A stretch of DNA of 64,000 nucleotides from JBIYSM02 sp044759095 (lineage in GTDB: Bacteria > Bacillota > Bacilli > Brevibacillales > Brevibacillaceae): assembly GCF_044759095.2 (NCBI RefSeq), contig NZ_JBIYSM020000021.1, forward strand, positions 1 to 64,000, read 5' to 3'. Positions 7,300-16,026 of this stretch are shown here, in pieces; positions within the stretch are counted from its first letter, which is position 1, and every line of letters begins with the position of its first letter. The notes under the pieces are model-generated. The model did no database searches. It was not told where the DNA came from and saw only the letters and a program-made list of their open reading frames with translations. The translations under genes were made by a program, and so were the position numbers.

Positions 7300-8928
7300 T
7301 TATTTTGTCTCCTTTTGCACCGTGAAATAATGCTGGAATTGATCCCGCAAGGCCCGTTTCAGGAATTTTCCGACTGAAGTTTTGGGAATCTCGTTCAGGA
7401 AGACGACATCATCCGGCAGCCACCATTTGGCGAACTGGGGAGTCAGGAAAGCGAGCAGCTCTTCTTTGGTAACCTTATCCTTATAGGCCTCTTTTAGCAC
7501 CACGCAGGCGATCGGCCGCTCATCCCACTGCGGATGGGGAACCCCGATGCAGGAAGCTTCCAGCACTGCCTCGTGAGCCATGAGGGCGTTTTCAAGATCC
7601 ACGGAAGAAATCCACTCGCCGCCGCTCTTGATCAAATCCTTTGTTCGGTCGACAAGCTTAATGGTTCCTTCCTCGTCAATCGTGGCGACATCGCCTGTAT
7701 GCAGCCAGCCGTCTTTAAAAGCGTCTGCGGTACGTTCATCGCGGTAATATTCATCGGCAATCCACGGCCCGCGGACAAGCAGTTCTCCCATTTCCTGTCC
7801 GTTCCATTCCACTTCGCCATTGGGTCCGATTACTTTGACTTCCAGCCCGGGCACGACCATACCCTGCTTGGCGTACAGATCCATTTTTGCTTCAAAAGGC
7901 AGCTCCTGCTGATAGCTTTTCAATCGGGAAGCGGTGACGAGAGGACTGGTTTCGGTCATCCCATACGCATGCAGAACGGGGAGATTAAATTTTTCGGCAA
8001 ATGCCTTGATCAGCCCTCTCGGCGCAGCGGAACCCCCACATACAATGGCTCGCACGCTGCTGGTGTTGTAGCGTCCCCTTTCAAGCTCCTGATACAGACC
8101 CAACCAGATGGTTGGAACGCCGGCTGAGATCGTTACTTTTTCGGACTCCATCATTTCGGCCAGGATCTGTGGCGTGAACCTCGGACCAGGCATCACCTGT
8201 GTTGTCCCAAACCACGTAGCGGCAAATGGAAGTCCCCAGGCATTCACATGAAACATGGGAACGACCGGCATACATACATCGGACTCGGAAAGACCAAGGG
8301 AATCTGCCAGTCCAATCCCCATGCAATGCAGAACGATGCCGCGATGCGTGTACACAACGCCTTTCGGATTCCCGGTTGTAGCTGACGTGTAGCACATGCC
8401 TGCCGGATCATTCTCCTGAATATCGGCGGGGTATTGATAGTTGGGATCGCCCTCTTGCAGAACTGCTTCATAGGAGTAAAGGGGTTCAAGATTGGAGGCG
8501 GGCAGTTCGTCGTGATCGGTCATGAGGACAAAAGCCTTCACCGTATGGAGATGATCCTTGATGCGCTCGACGAGTGGCAACAGGTCATCGTCAATCAGAA
8601 GCACCTGATCCTCTGCATGATTGATAATATACGCGATGTGTTCAGGGGAAAGACGGATGTTGATCGTGTGCAGCACGGCCCCCATCCCCGGAATGGCAAA
8701 ATACGCTTCGAGATGTCGATGATGGTTCCATGCCAGCGTTCCTACACGATCGCCGCGTTTGACCCCCAGCTTTTCCAGGGCACTCGCCAATCGACGCGTA
8801 CGTTTGCCAATCTCTCCATACGTAAAGCGATAAATCCCAGTCGCCGTACGGGAGATTACTTCTTTCTTGGAAAAGTATTTTTCCGCTCTCTCCATCAAAG
8901 GCGAAATGGTTAGCTGCGTATTCATCAT
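7300..8928 (-). CDS. Fatty-acid (medium/long-chain) acyl-CoA ligase, AMP-forming
   Basis: This adenylate-forming enzyme activates a carboxylic acid with ATP and joins it to coenzyme A, the entry step of beta-oxidation. The 542-residue frame starts at one of two adjacent ATGs (8928/8925) after AGGAGGGGG. The P-loop motif YTSATTGNPKGVVYTH, the YGMTETSPLV motif, the DEYYRDERTADAFKDGWLHTGD block and the C-terminal lysine region KTSVGKFLKRALR are all present. The substrate is not fixed by sequence. The FadR-type operator just upstream supports a fatty acid. It is a single-gene transcript between paralogues 2 and 3 of the oppA-like genes, so it may have been inserted into an oppA array. Confidence 0.85.
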   Translation of the reverse strand: MMNTQLTISPLMERAEKYFSKKEVISRTATGIYRFTYGEIGKRTRRLASALEKLGVKRGDRVGTLAWNHHRHLEAYFAIPGMGAVLHTINIRLSPEHIAYIINHAEDQVLLIDDDLLPLVERIKDHLHTVKAFVLMTDHDELPASNLEPLYSYEAVLQEGDPNYQYPADIQENDPAGMCYTSATTGNPKGVVYTHRGIVLHCMGIGLADSLGLSESDVCMPVVPMFHVNAWGLPFAATWFGTTQVMPGPRFTPQILAEMMESEKVTISAGVPTIWLGLYQELERGRYNTSSVRAIVCGGSAAPRGLIKAFAEKFNLPVLHAYGMTETSPLVTASRLKSYQQELPFEAKMDLYAKQGMVVPGLEVKVIGPNGEVEWNGQEMGELLVRGPWIADEYYRDERTADAFKDGWLHTGDVATIDEEGTIKLVDRTKDLIKSGGEWISSVDLENALMAHEAVLEASCIGVPHPQWDERPIACVVLKEAYKDKVTKEELLAFLTPQFAKWWLPDDVVFLNEIPKTSVGKFLKRALRDQFQHYFTVQKETK

Positions 8929-8945
8929 ACGACAAAACCCCCTCC

Positions 8946-8963
8946 TGAATGAATATTCACTCA
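8946..8963 (-). promoter_or_regulatory. FadR-type operator upstream of the acyl-CoA ligase
   Basis: TGAATGAATATTCACTCA matches the Bacillus FadR consensus TGAATGAMTANTCATTCA at all but one position. It lies about 20 bases before the start codon, where bound repressor would block initiation until long-chain acyl-CoA releases it. Confidence 0.75.
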
Positions 8964-9049
8964 AAATTTTCTGAATGTATATGATATTTATACTTCATTA
9001 GTATATAAAAATCCTCCCGTGGTTGATTGATGTTGTGCGTGCATTGACA

Positions 9050-9082
9050 CCAAAAAAAGAGGAGCCTCTGCCCCTCTTTCTC
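9050..9082 (-). terminator. Terminator of the third oppA-like gene
   Basis: AGAGGGGC and GGCTCCTCT form an imperfect stem that is followed by seven T residues on the minus strand. Confidence 0.75.
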
Positions 9083-9094
9083 TTTTTCCTTGCC

Positions 9095-10747
9095 TTATTC
9101 CACTTTCTCCGCCCACTTGAAGTCGATAAAGCCGAGACCGTCCACTTGAACGCCTTTTACCTTGTCGTTTTGGGCCCATACATCCACATCGTTGAAGATC
9201 GGGATGACCGGCATCTCATCCATGAAGATCTGTTCCGCTTCAGCGAACAGCGCCTTGCGTTTTTCCGGATCCGTTTCTTTTGCAGATTGGATGATCAGCT
9301 CTTTATAACGAGCGTTTTCCCAATTGGTATCGTTGTTGCCGCCCTTTTTGTCTCTGAACATTTCCATGTAGTTGATCGGGTCGTTGAAATCGGCGTTCCA
9401 GCCCAGGCGACCGATTTGGAAGTTTCCTGTGTGCAGGTCCTCAAGGTGAACCTTAAACTCCTTGTTTGCCAGTTTCACCTCTACACCGAGCGCTTTCTTC
9501 CACTGGTCCTGTATGGCTTCTGCAATTTTTTTGTGGCGTTCAACCGTGTTGTAGGAAATGGTGATCGGAGGCAGTTCCTTCAGCCCAGCCTCTTTCATGC
9601 CCTCTTCGAGCAGTTTTTTGGCTGTCTCCACATCGTTGTCCTTGAAGTAACCGTCCGGCTTGACGGCCATGGTTTGCGGCAGCATTCCCATCGCCGGCAC
9701 TTGACCCGCCTGTGTAATGTTGTCGACGATCAGTTGACGGTTGACTGCGTAAGCGAACGCTTTACGGATTTTTGCGTTGTTGAACGGCGCTTTCTCGGTG
9801 TTGAATTTGAACCAGTACATGGTCGCCTTCGGATGGATCACCAGTTTGCCGGCATCTTTCAGTGCAGGAATCGCATCGACCGGCAGCCCGCCAAGCGGTT
9901 GCCCCGCCCAGTCCAGCTCACCGTTATCGAACATCGACAACTCTGTATTCTCGTCCTCGATCATGGAAATTTCAATCTTGTCGAGTTTTACCGCGTCTTT
10001 ATCCCAGTAGTTTTCGTTTTTCTCGAGAACGACTTTGCTCTTGTGCTCCCAAGCGGTCATCTTGAACGGACCGTTCCCTACGTGGGTAGCTGCTTCCATC
10101 GCCCAATTCGGATTTGCCTCTACCACCTTCTTGTTGACCGGATAGTAGGTGTAGAAGGAAGTCAGCTCGAGGAAGAACGGCGTCGGATTTTCCAGCTTCA
10201 CTTCCAGCGTTTTGTCGTCCAGCGCTTTGACGCCTACTTCGTCTGCCTTTGCTTTTCCTTCGTTGAACTTTTGACCGTTTTTCACGTAGTACAGCTGATA
10301 TGCGTAGTTGGATGCTGTTTTCGGGTCGAGCGCGCGTTTCCAGGCAAATTCAAAATCGTGTGCGGTCACCGGATCCCCATTGGACCATTTGGAATCACGA
10401 ATCGTGAAGGTATACGTAAGACCATCCTCCGAAACCTTTACATTGGCAGCTACCGAGTTCATCGGCTTCGCGTCTTTGTCCAAGCGAGTGAGACCATCAA
10501 ACGTCGCTCGGGTGAGCGCACCGGAGATGTTGTCCTCGGCAAGTCCCGGATCTGCGGTAGACGGTTCGCTGTGGATGTTGATGCGCAGAACCTGTGGAAC
10601 CTTGTTTTCCGTCGAAGCTGCCGGTGTATGGGCAGCAGCCTGTTCTGTCTGGTTGGCGGCAGGCTTCGCGTCGTTTCCCCCACAGCCGGCCAGTGCCGCA
10701 CTCAGGGCGAGAACGGAGCTCGCCAGCACAAACACGTTCTTTTTCAT
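9095..10747 (-). CDS. Oligopeptide ABC transporter substrate-binding lipoprotein (OppA-like), paralogue 3
   Basis: This is a 550-residue lipoprotein (lipobox AALAGC) with an SBP_bac_5 domain. It shares blocks with paralogues 1 and 2 (KIRKAFAYAVNRQ, NVETAKKLLEEGMKE-like, GLGFIDFKWAE at the end) but is clearly more diverged, with changes concentrated in the central specificity loops (MTAWEHKSKVVLEKN, YWFKFNTEKAPFNN). ATG 10747 follows GGGGG, and the in-frame extension to 10789 has no ribosome binding site. The AT-rich leader keeps the GTATATT-TTGGTAA element of the other two. The three receptors probably broaden peptide capture for a permease encoded elsewhere. Confidence 0.9.
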   Translation of the reverse strand: MKKNVFVLASSVLALSAALAGCGGNDAKPAANQTEQAAAHTPAASTENKVPQVLRINIHSEPSTADPGLAEDNISGALTRATFDGLTRLDKDAKPMNSVAANVKVSEDGLTYTFTIRDSKWSNGDPVTAHDFEFAWKRALDPKTASNYAYQLYYVKNGQKFNEGKAKADEVGVKALDDKTLEVKLENPTPFFLELTSFYTYYPVNKKVVEANPNWAMEAATHVGNGPFKMTAWEHKSKVVLEKNENYWDKDAVKLDKIEISMIEDENTELSMFDNGELDWAGQPLGGLPVDAIPALKDAGKLVIHPKATMYWFKFNTEKAPFNNAKIRKAFAYAVNRQLIVDNITQAGQVPAMGMLPQTMAVKPDGYFKDNDVETAKKLLEEGMKEAGLKELPPITISYNTVERHKKIAEAIQDQWKKALGVEVKLANKEFKVHLEDLHTGNFQIGRLGWNADFNDPINYMEMFRDKKGGNNDTNWENARYKELIIQSAKETDPEKRKALFAEAEQIFMDEMPVIPIFNDVDVWAQNDKVKGVQVDGLGFIDFKWAEKVE

Positions 10748-10897
10748 TTGAAAGTTCCCCCTATTTCTATTTTTGAAAAACCTTACCAAAAATATACTTG
10801 GTTGCCAGGGGGATGAAAATAGGGTTTGTTTAGATTTAATTAAATTTTATGAATATTTTATCATTTGATTAAAAACAATAAACTTTATGGAAAAGTA

Positions 10898-10936
10898 TAA
10901 AAACCCAACCAGCTTGTCCAACCGGTTGGGTTTTCC
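10898..10936 (-). terminator. Terminator of the metNIQ operon
   Basis: A 9-bp stem AACCCAACC/GGTTGGGTT with a T tract on the minus strand ends the methionine-uptake transcript 12 bases after the metQ stop. Confidence 0.9.
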
Positions 10937-10947
10937 ATCCTCAATTC

Positions 10948-11799
10948 TTATTCAAATGCCGGCACGACCGCGCCTTGGTACTTCTCTTCAATGAACTTTT
11001 TCACTTCCGGTGTGTTCAGCGCTTTTGCCAGCTTCTGAACCGCTTCGGAATCCTTGTTGTCAGGACGTGCTACCAGGTAGTTTGCATACGGAGAATCCTT
11101 GTCTTCAATGAAGATCGCGTCTTTGGTCGGTACCAGTTTCGCTTCCAGTGCGTAGTTGGTGTTGATCAGGGCGAGATCTACTTCTTCCAGTACGCGTGGC
11201 AGCATGGCAGCTTCTACTTCTTTAAACTTCACGTTTTTCTTGTTTTCCACAATGTCTTTCACCGTTCCGTTGATGCCTGCGCCTTCTTTCAGCTTGATTA
11301 CGCCGTTTTTCTCCAGCAGGGCAAGAGCTCGTCCGAGGTTGGTCGGATCGTTTGGAACCGCGATGGTTGCGCCTTCTGCCAGTTCGTCAACGCTTTTGAT
11401 TTTTTTGGAGTACGCGCCAAACGGCTCGATGTGCACAGGAACTACTTCAACCAGATCCATGTTTTGATCCTTGTTGAACTGCTTCAGGTACGGAATGTGC
11501 TGGAAGAAGTTAACGTCCATCTGCTTTTCAAATACTTGTACGTTCGGCTGTACGTAATCGGAAAATTCCTTGATTTCCAGATTCACGCCCTGCTCCTTCA
11601 GTTTCGGTTGAATGAACTTCAGGATTTCCGCGTGCGGAACCGGCATGGTAGCTACTTTCAGGGTTACCTCCTGCTGTGCGCCGCCTTGCGCACCGCCTTC
11701 GCCGCCTGCGGACGGAGCCGGAGCGGTTTCGCTTTTGCCGCAAGCTGCCAGCGAGAATGCCAATACTGCAGAGAGTACAGATACGATAACCTTTTTCAT
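10948..11799 (-). CDS. metQ: Methionine ABC transporter substrate-binding lipoprotein
   Basis: The 283-residue NlpA/MetQ-family receptor has lipobox SLAAC (Cys20) and a Gly/Gln linker. The NlpA domain runs from about residue 45 with VATMPVPHAEILKF, the FFQHIPYLKQFN motif and the PNDPTNLGRALALLEK block that forms the amino-acid pocket. It hands methionine to the MetN-MetI translocator. It is the last gene of the metN-metI-metQ operon, 48 bases after metI, with its own AAGGAG ribosome binding site. Control is by the SAM-I riboswitch at the head of the operon. D-methionine or methionine sulfoxide are also possible ligands in this family. Confidence 0.93.
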   Translation of the reverse strand: MKKVIVSVLSAVLAFSLAACGKSETAPAPSAGGEGGAQGGAQQEVTLKVATMPVPHAEILKFIQPKLKEQGVNLEIKEFSDYVQPNVQVFEKQMDVNFFQHIPYLKQFNKDQNMDLVEVVPVHIEPFGAYSKKIKSVDELAEGATIAVPNDPTNLGRALALLEKNGVIKLKEGAGINGTVKDIVENKKNVKFKEVEAAMLPRVLEEVDLALINTNYALEAKLVPTKDAIFIEDKDSPYANYLVARPDNKDSEAVQKLAKALNTPEVKKFIEEKYQGAVVPAFE

Positions 11800-11847
11800 A
11801 AGAAGGTTCTCCTTTCGGTGGTTAGAGTTTTATATATGGGCAAGATC

Positions 11848-12513
11848 TTACTTTCGGCTGAATCGGAGTACCAACCGGTCTCCGAGCGTCTGCAAGATCT
11901 GAACCAGCACAAGCAGAATAATGACGGTGACAATCATGACGTCTGTCTGGAAACGCTGGTAACCGTAGCGAATCGCCAGGTCACCCAGCCCGCCGCCGCC
12001 GATCACACCCGACATGGCCGTATAGGATACAAGCGCCACGGTCGTAATCGTGATGCCGGCGATCAGCCCTGGACGGGATTCTGGCAGGAGCACTCTCCAG
12101 ATAATCTGCCAGTTGGATGCCCCCATGGACTGCGCTGCTTCAATCACGCCGCGATCCACTTCACGCAGGGAGGTCTCCACCAGGCGGGCAAAAAACGGGG
12201 CCGCGCCGATCACGAGCGGCGGAATCGCTCCTCTGACGCCAAGCGACGTGCCGACAAGCTCCTTGGTGACCGGAATCAGGATGATCATCAGGATAATGAA
12301 CGGCACCGAACGCAGGACGTTTACAAGAAACGAGGTAACGGAATAAAAGACCCGATTCTCCAACAGCTGTCCTCTGGAGGTAAGAAACAGCAGAATGCCC
12401 AGCGGCAGCCCGATCAAAACGGTAAAGAGCGTGGAAAATCCAAGCATGGTCAACGTATCGACCGTCGCCAGACCAATCTCTTCCCAATCGACATTCTCCC
12501 ATGTCAGTTCCAT
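11848..12513 (-). CDS. metI: Methionine ABC transporter permease
   Basis: The 221-residue inner-membrane permease has five predicted transmembrane segments and the BPD_transp_1 coupling motif EAAQSMGASNWQIIWRVLLPESRPG (EAA loop) that docks on MetN. Length and topology match MetI/MetP proteins. The start ATG at 12513 overlaps the metN stop by 10 bases and has a strong GGAGGTGAT ribosome binding site, so translation is coupled. Confidence 0.92.
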   Translation of the reverse strand: MELTWENVDWEEIGLATVDTLTMLGFSTLFTVLIGLPLGILLFLTSRGQLLENRVFYSVTSFLVNVLRSVPFIILMIILIPVTKELVGTSLGVRGAIPPLVIGAAPFFARLVETSLREVDRGVIEAAQSMGASNWQIIWRVLLPESRPGLIAGITITTVALVSYTAMSGVIGGGGLGDLAIRYGYQRFQTDVMIVTVIILLVLVQILQTLGDRLVLRFSRK

Positions 12514-13526
12514 TCAATCACCTCCACTTCAAGCCCGCGTCGGCGCAGCACGTCAATCGTCTGCCTGCTGCGGTCGTCTTCGCCTTCCAGCTCTACCACC
12601 AGCTGGCCGTATGGCGTATCTTTCATGCGGGAGATTGTTCCCTGCAGGATGTTAAACGAAGTACCTGTCTCCTGCATGGTCCGAAACAGGATTGGCTGGT
12701 AGGTTTGCTCACCAAGGAAGGTGATGCGGATAATGGTCCGGTCACCGGCTGCCTTTTCATGGGCAACCGCTTCCCGCAGCTCTACTGAGTCGGCCACCTG
12801 CTCGACGAACTCGCGGGTCGTCGGATGCTGCGGTTTGAGGAATACGTCAATCACTCTGCCGGACTCCACAATCTTCCCGCCGTCGATGACAGCGACCCGA
12901 TCACAAATGGAGCGGATGACATGCATCTCGTGTGTAATCAGCACAACGGTAATCCCCAGTTTCCGGTTGATGTCGCGCAACAGCGCAAGGATCGAATTGG
13001 TGGTCTGCGGGTCAAGCGCGGACGTGGCTTCGTCGCACAGCAGCACCTTTGGATCACTCGCCAGCGCCCTGGCAATCCCGACGCGTTGTTTTTGCCCGCC
13101 GGACAATTGTGCCGGGTACTTGTTGCCGTGATCCTGCAATCCGACCAAAGCGAGCAGCTCTGCCACTTTCCGGTCAATCTCCGCCTTTGGCTTCTTCGCC
13201 AGCTTGAGCGGGAACGCCACGTTGTCTGCCACGGTTGCCGAAGACAGCAGATTAAAATGCTGAAAAATCATTCCGATCTGCCGGCGCTGCTCCTGCAGCT
13301 TCCGGTCGTCCAGTTTCGTCAGGTCAATCCCGTCCACGACAACCTTCCCCGACGTAGGCCGTTCCAGTAGATTGATGCAGCGGATCAGCGTGCTTTTTCC
13401 TGCACCGGAATGGCCGATAATCCCGAAAATTTCGCCCTTCTCTATGGTGAAGTCGATTCCGCGCAGGGCAGGAACCGTTTTTCCGTTTACAATATAGTCC
13501 TTGTGAAGATTTTGCAGTTGAATCAT
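12504..13526 (-). CDS. metN: Methionine ABC transporter ATP-binding protein
   Basis: This 340-residue ATPase energises methionine import. Walker A is GHSGAGKST (residues 38-46), the ABC signature LSGGQKQR lies near 140, Walker B with LLCDEATSALD follows, and ITHEMHVIRSICDRVAVIDGG carries the switch histidine. The C-terminal NIL domain (about 265-340), which senses methionine and inhibits the ATPase, is present. It is the first gene of metNIQ, preceded by GGGAGGTGA and about 240 bases of riboswitch leader. Confidence 0.95.
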   Translation of the reverse strand: MIQLQNLHKDYIVNGKTVPALRGIDFTIEKGEIFGIIGHSGAGKSTLIRCINLLERPTSGKVVVDGIDLTKLDDRKLQEQRRQIGMIFQHFNLLSSATVADNVAFPLKLAKKPKAEIDRKVAELLALVGLQDHGNKYPAQLSGGQKQRVGIARALASDPKVLLCDEATSALDPQTTNSILALLRDINRKLGITVVLITHEMHVIRSICDRVAVIDGGKIVESGRVIDVFLKPQHPTTREFVEQVADSVELREAVAHEKAAGDRTIIRITFLGEQTYQPILFRTMQETGTSFNILQGTISRMKDTPYGQLVVELEGEDDRSRQTIDVLRRRGLEVEVIEWN

Positions 13527-13559
13527 CCCGGCTCACCTCCCAATTTACCCACTCGGCGG

Positions 13560-13588
13560 TAGCTTACGCTGTGCCGAGCGGGGCCCCG
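13560..13588. repeat. 29-bp repeat, copy 2, part of a hairpin
   Basis: TAGCTTACGCT plus CGGGGCCCCG matches 229-257 at 24 of 29 positions. Here it forms the loop and right arm of a hairpin (CTCGGC at 13552, GCCGAG at 13573). It lies between the riboswitch terminator and metN, so it is in the metN 5' leader. Confidence 0.55.
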
Positions 13589-13595
13589 TTGTAAA

Positions 13596-13768
13596 GCAAA
13601 ACCCCTTTTTCACAAAATGAAAAAGGGGTTGTATGTTTACATCCACCCTTCTCATCTTTCAAGATTACAAGCAATCTTGTAGGAATTGGCACCGCACACT
13701 CACCGCGTTGGTGAGCGGGTTGCCGGGCATCATTGGGCCTGTCCCTCCGCCTCTCTGGATAAGAAGAA
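13596..13768 (-). ncRNA. SAM-I (S-box) riboswitch with terminator, controlling metNIQ
   Basis: Read on the minus strand, the leader contains the S-box hallmarks CTTATCCAGAGAGGCGGAGG, GACAGGCCCAATGATGCCCG and GGCAACC, followed by the P3/P4 hairpins. A terminator stem, AACCCCTTTTT with AAAAAGGGGTT and a T run, occupies 13596-13632. SAM binding favours the terminator, so methionine uptake is shut off when SAM is plentiful. Confidence 0.95.
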
Positions 13769-13816
13769 TTGCCTATTCTATTATGTTTCAATTAACGTGT
13801 GATAAACACAAATCGC

Positions 13817-13846
13817 ATTATAGGCTACCAAAAGATCAAAAGTCAA
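13817..13846 (-). promoter_or_regulatory. Sigma-A promoter of the metNIQ riboswitch transcript
   Basis: On the minus strand TTGACT (13846-13841) and TATAAT (13822-13817) are separated by 18 bases, about 50 bases before the S-box core. Confidence 0.8.
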
Positions 13847-13971
13847 TGGAAAAACTATCGAAATTACGTTCCAGCAAATTCCGAGTAATTTGCTCTGCTT
13901 ATCAAAAAACTAGTATAACAATAGTAAATTTCGTTCTGTCTGTCAATACACCGGCTGCATAAAAAGTTTTT

Positions 13972-14940
13972 TCAAAAACTTTTGGTTTCGGTCGGAACCG
14001 GCTTTACCTTTTCCTGAATAAACTGCTGTACCCGCTCGACGTCCGGAATCAGGACAGAGCCGCCGCGCTGCGATTCGTGAAACGCCCCCATTGGTGGAAG
14101 CTGATATTGCCCAGCCTTCTCTGTATCCAGCCTGAGGCCGAGCGCGGCCAACTTCAGCATGTCAAGCGAGCTGAGGTTGGTCTGTACGTACGGTGTGACG
14201 CTTTTCAGGATATTCGGGAGTTGGATCAACGTCGTCCCGCTCTTCATCTGCGCCGCCAGCGCTTTCAGAAGCTTGCGCTGCCGCTCCGTTCGGGTGTAGT
14301 CAGACAACGCGTCATGGCGGAAGCGAACGTATTGGAGAGCCTTGCTGCCGTCCAGTCGCTGCCATCCTTTTTTCAGGTCGATATCGTATACGCCATTGTC
14401 GGAAGGGTCGCGATACCGCATGTTTTTCTCCACTTCCAGCTCCACGCCCCCCACCGCGTCAATCAGGCCTTTAAAGCCTTCAAAGTCGGTGATCATGTAA
14501 TGCTCAACCGGAAGACCGGTAAACTGGCTGACCGTCTCCATGGCCAGCTCCGGCCCGCCGTCCGCCAATGCCGTATTGATCCGGGACCGACCGTTGCCTG
14601 GAATTTTCACATAAGTGTCGCGCAGTATGGAAAACAGGTCGAACCGCTTTTGAACAGGGTCGATGCTGACAAGCATCATCGAATCGGAACGGGGAACCTC
14701 GTTGGGCCGCATCCCTCGCCGATCCACCCCCATCAGCAGGATGTTTACCCGCTCCGTTCCGCTCCAGACGGGAATATCTGCCGGTTTTTTCCTATCGCCC
14801 GTTGCACCGGCAATCTTCGGCTGTTGAATGCCGCTGAAAAACTGGTAAAACGCATATCCGTAATACCCTCCTGCCACTGCGACCACCACCAGCAGCATCA
14901 GGAGGACTCTTTTCCATTTCCGCATCAAGAGAAACGCCAC
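13972..14940 (-). CDS. LytR-CpsA-Psr (LCP) family cell-wall glycopolymer ligase
   Basis: LCP enzymes transfer undecaprenyl-linked teichoic acids or other anionic polymers onto peptidoglycan. The 322-residue protein has a short cytoplasmic N-terminus, one transmembrane helix (about 5-30) and an extracellular LCP domain (about 75-240). The domain carries the landmarks NILLMGVDRRG, RSDSMMLVSIDP, SILRDTYVKIPGNGRSRIN and the Arg-rich YVRFRHDALSDYTRTERQRKL, which includes the catalytic and phosphate-binding Asp/Arg residues. I prefer GTG 14940, five bases after AAGGAG, over the TTG at 14955. It stands alone. Confidence 0.88.
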   Translation of the reverse strand: MAFLLMRKWKRVLLMLLVVVAVAGGYYGYAFYQFFSGIQQPKIAGATGDRKKPADIPVWSGTERVNILLMGVDRRGMRPNEVPRSDSMMLVSIDPVQKRFDLFSILRDTYVKIPGNGRSRINTALADGGPELAMETVSQFTGLPVEHYMITDFEGFKGLIDAVGGVELEVEKNMRYRDPSDNGVYDIDLKKGWQRLDGSKALQYVRFRHDALSDYTRTERQRKLLKALAAQMKSGTTLIQLPNILKSVTPYVQTNLSSLDMLKLAALGLRLDTEKAGQYQLPPMGAFHESQRGGSVLIPDVERVQQFIQEKVKPVPTETKSF

Positions 14941-15080
14941 CTTTACTCCTTGCAACTAAATCTTCGCTCGCCTACCTCATATAGTATACTCGATTCGCTG
15001 CGAAGCGTGGCAGCCTTTATTTACCTAGGCGGCCAGGGGCATGCAAGAGAGTTTCCGTTCTCTTCGGGGCGAGTCATTCC

Positions 15081-15956
15081 TTAGGAAAAAGAAAGCTGCG
15101 GCAGTTGGTACCACTCGCCGGACATCCATTCTCCGGCCTTCCAGCGGAGCACATCGGCTCGCACAAGCGGCATGATCTCCTGGAAGAAGGCGACGCGCTC
15201 AATATCGGTCATCGGCGTAAACCGCTTGGCCGCCTCCACATCCGCCAAAAGTTCGCTCATTTTGCTGATGCCGAGAATGGCCGTGGAGACCGGCAAGCTC
15301 CAGGTGTAGCGAAGCGCCTGCTCCGTCCACGGTGCCAGCTTGCCAAGCGCCATCACTTTCATGCCGATCACGGCTACGCCCTTTTCCACGGCAACCGGGA
15401 TGAAGTCGTGGGCAAAGCTGTAAATGAAGTGATCGAGAGCGGAGAGCGCCACCAATGCGCTGTCAAACGGGAACCGGCGAATCGCCTCCGCCAGCAGGCG
15501 AGGGTCAGTGTGGCCGCTGATGCTCAGCTTTCTTACCAACCCCTGTTCCTTTGCCTCGATCAGCGCTTCCAGAGCTCCTCCCTTGGCAAAGATGGCTTCG
15601 AAATCATGCGGCTTCATGACGTTGTGAACACGCCATTCATCGACGTAGTCGGTCTGCAGCCGCTTCAAGCTGGCCTCCAGATCCCTCCAGGCCAAATCGC
15701 GAGTGCGCCCCCCTGTTTTGGTGGCAATCCACACGCGATCGCGCAGACCCTGCAGGCCCAGTCCGACACGGGTCTCCGATTGCCCTTCACTATAGCTTGG
15801 CGCCGTGTCAAAGTAGTTGACCCCCAGTTCAACCGCCCGTCTGATGATCGCAACGGCCTGTTCCTCTGTGCAGCCGTGTTCATCCACAATGCGCTGGGCG
15901 CCAAAACCGAGCAGGGACACCTGATGGGGATCTCGTCCAAATGAACGGGTTTGCAT
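15081..15956 (-). CDS. Aldo/keto reductase family protein
   Basis: The 291-residue NADPH-dependent oxidoreductase has a TIM-barrel fold. Strand beta-2 (GVNYFDTAPSYSEGQSE) holds the catalytic Asp and Tyr, WIATKTGG holds the catalytic Lys, and a DYVDEWRVHNVM segment occupies the usual DxxxxH position with His. The cofactor-binding C-terminal stretch is shorter than in classic AKRs, as in the YdhF/general stress subgroup. The physiological substrate cannot be read from sequence. It follows the bacilliredoxin gene but is separated from it by a terminator. Confidence 0.85.
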   Translation of the reverse strand: MQTRSFGRDPHQVSLLGFGAQRIVDEHGCTEEQAVAIIRRAVELGVNYFDTAPSYSEGQSETRVGLGLQGLRDRVWIATKTGGRTRDLAWRDLEASLKRLQTDYVDEWRVHNVMKPHDFEAIFAKGGALEALIEAKEQGLVRKLSISGHTDPRLLAEAIRRFPFDSALVALSALDHFIYSFAHDFIPVAVEKGVAVIGMKVMALGKLAPWTEQALRYTWSLPVSTAILGISKMSELLADVEAAKRFTPMTDIERVAFFQEIMPLVRADVLRWKAGEWMSGEWYQLPQLSFS

Positions 15957-15979
15957 GTTGCGTCATTCCTTTCTTCAGA

Positions 15980-16011
15980 AAACAAGACGCCCACCATGGA
16001 GCGTCTCCTCA
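15980..16011 (-). terminator. Terminator after the bacilliredoxin gene
   Basis: On the minus strand AGACGCTCC and GGGCGTCTT form a stem followed by GTTTTC, between the bacilliredoxin stop and the aldo/keto reductase start. Confidence 0.75.
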
Positions 16012-16026
16012 TCCTTAGCTTTAACC

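Noticed and set aside
9023..10816. A 597-codon open frame on the plus strand opposite the third oppA-like gene
   Set aside because: It is antisense to a complete lipoprotein gene, has no ribosome site, and its residues (many Val/Phe/Arg/Leu runs) mirror the codon pattern of the real gene. The frames at 3714-4952 and 5444-6292 are the same artefact.
10975..12702. A 575-codon plus-strand frame opposite metQ, metI and part of metN
   Set aside because: It runs across three well-defined genes on the other strand and shows no domain.
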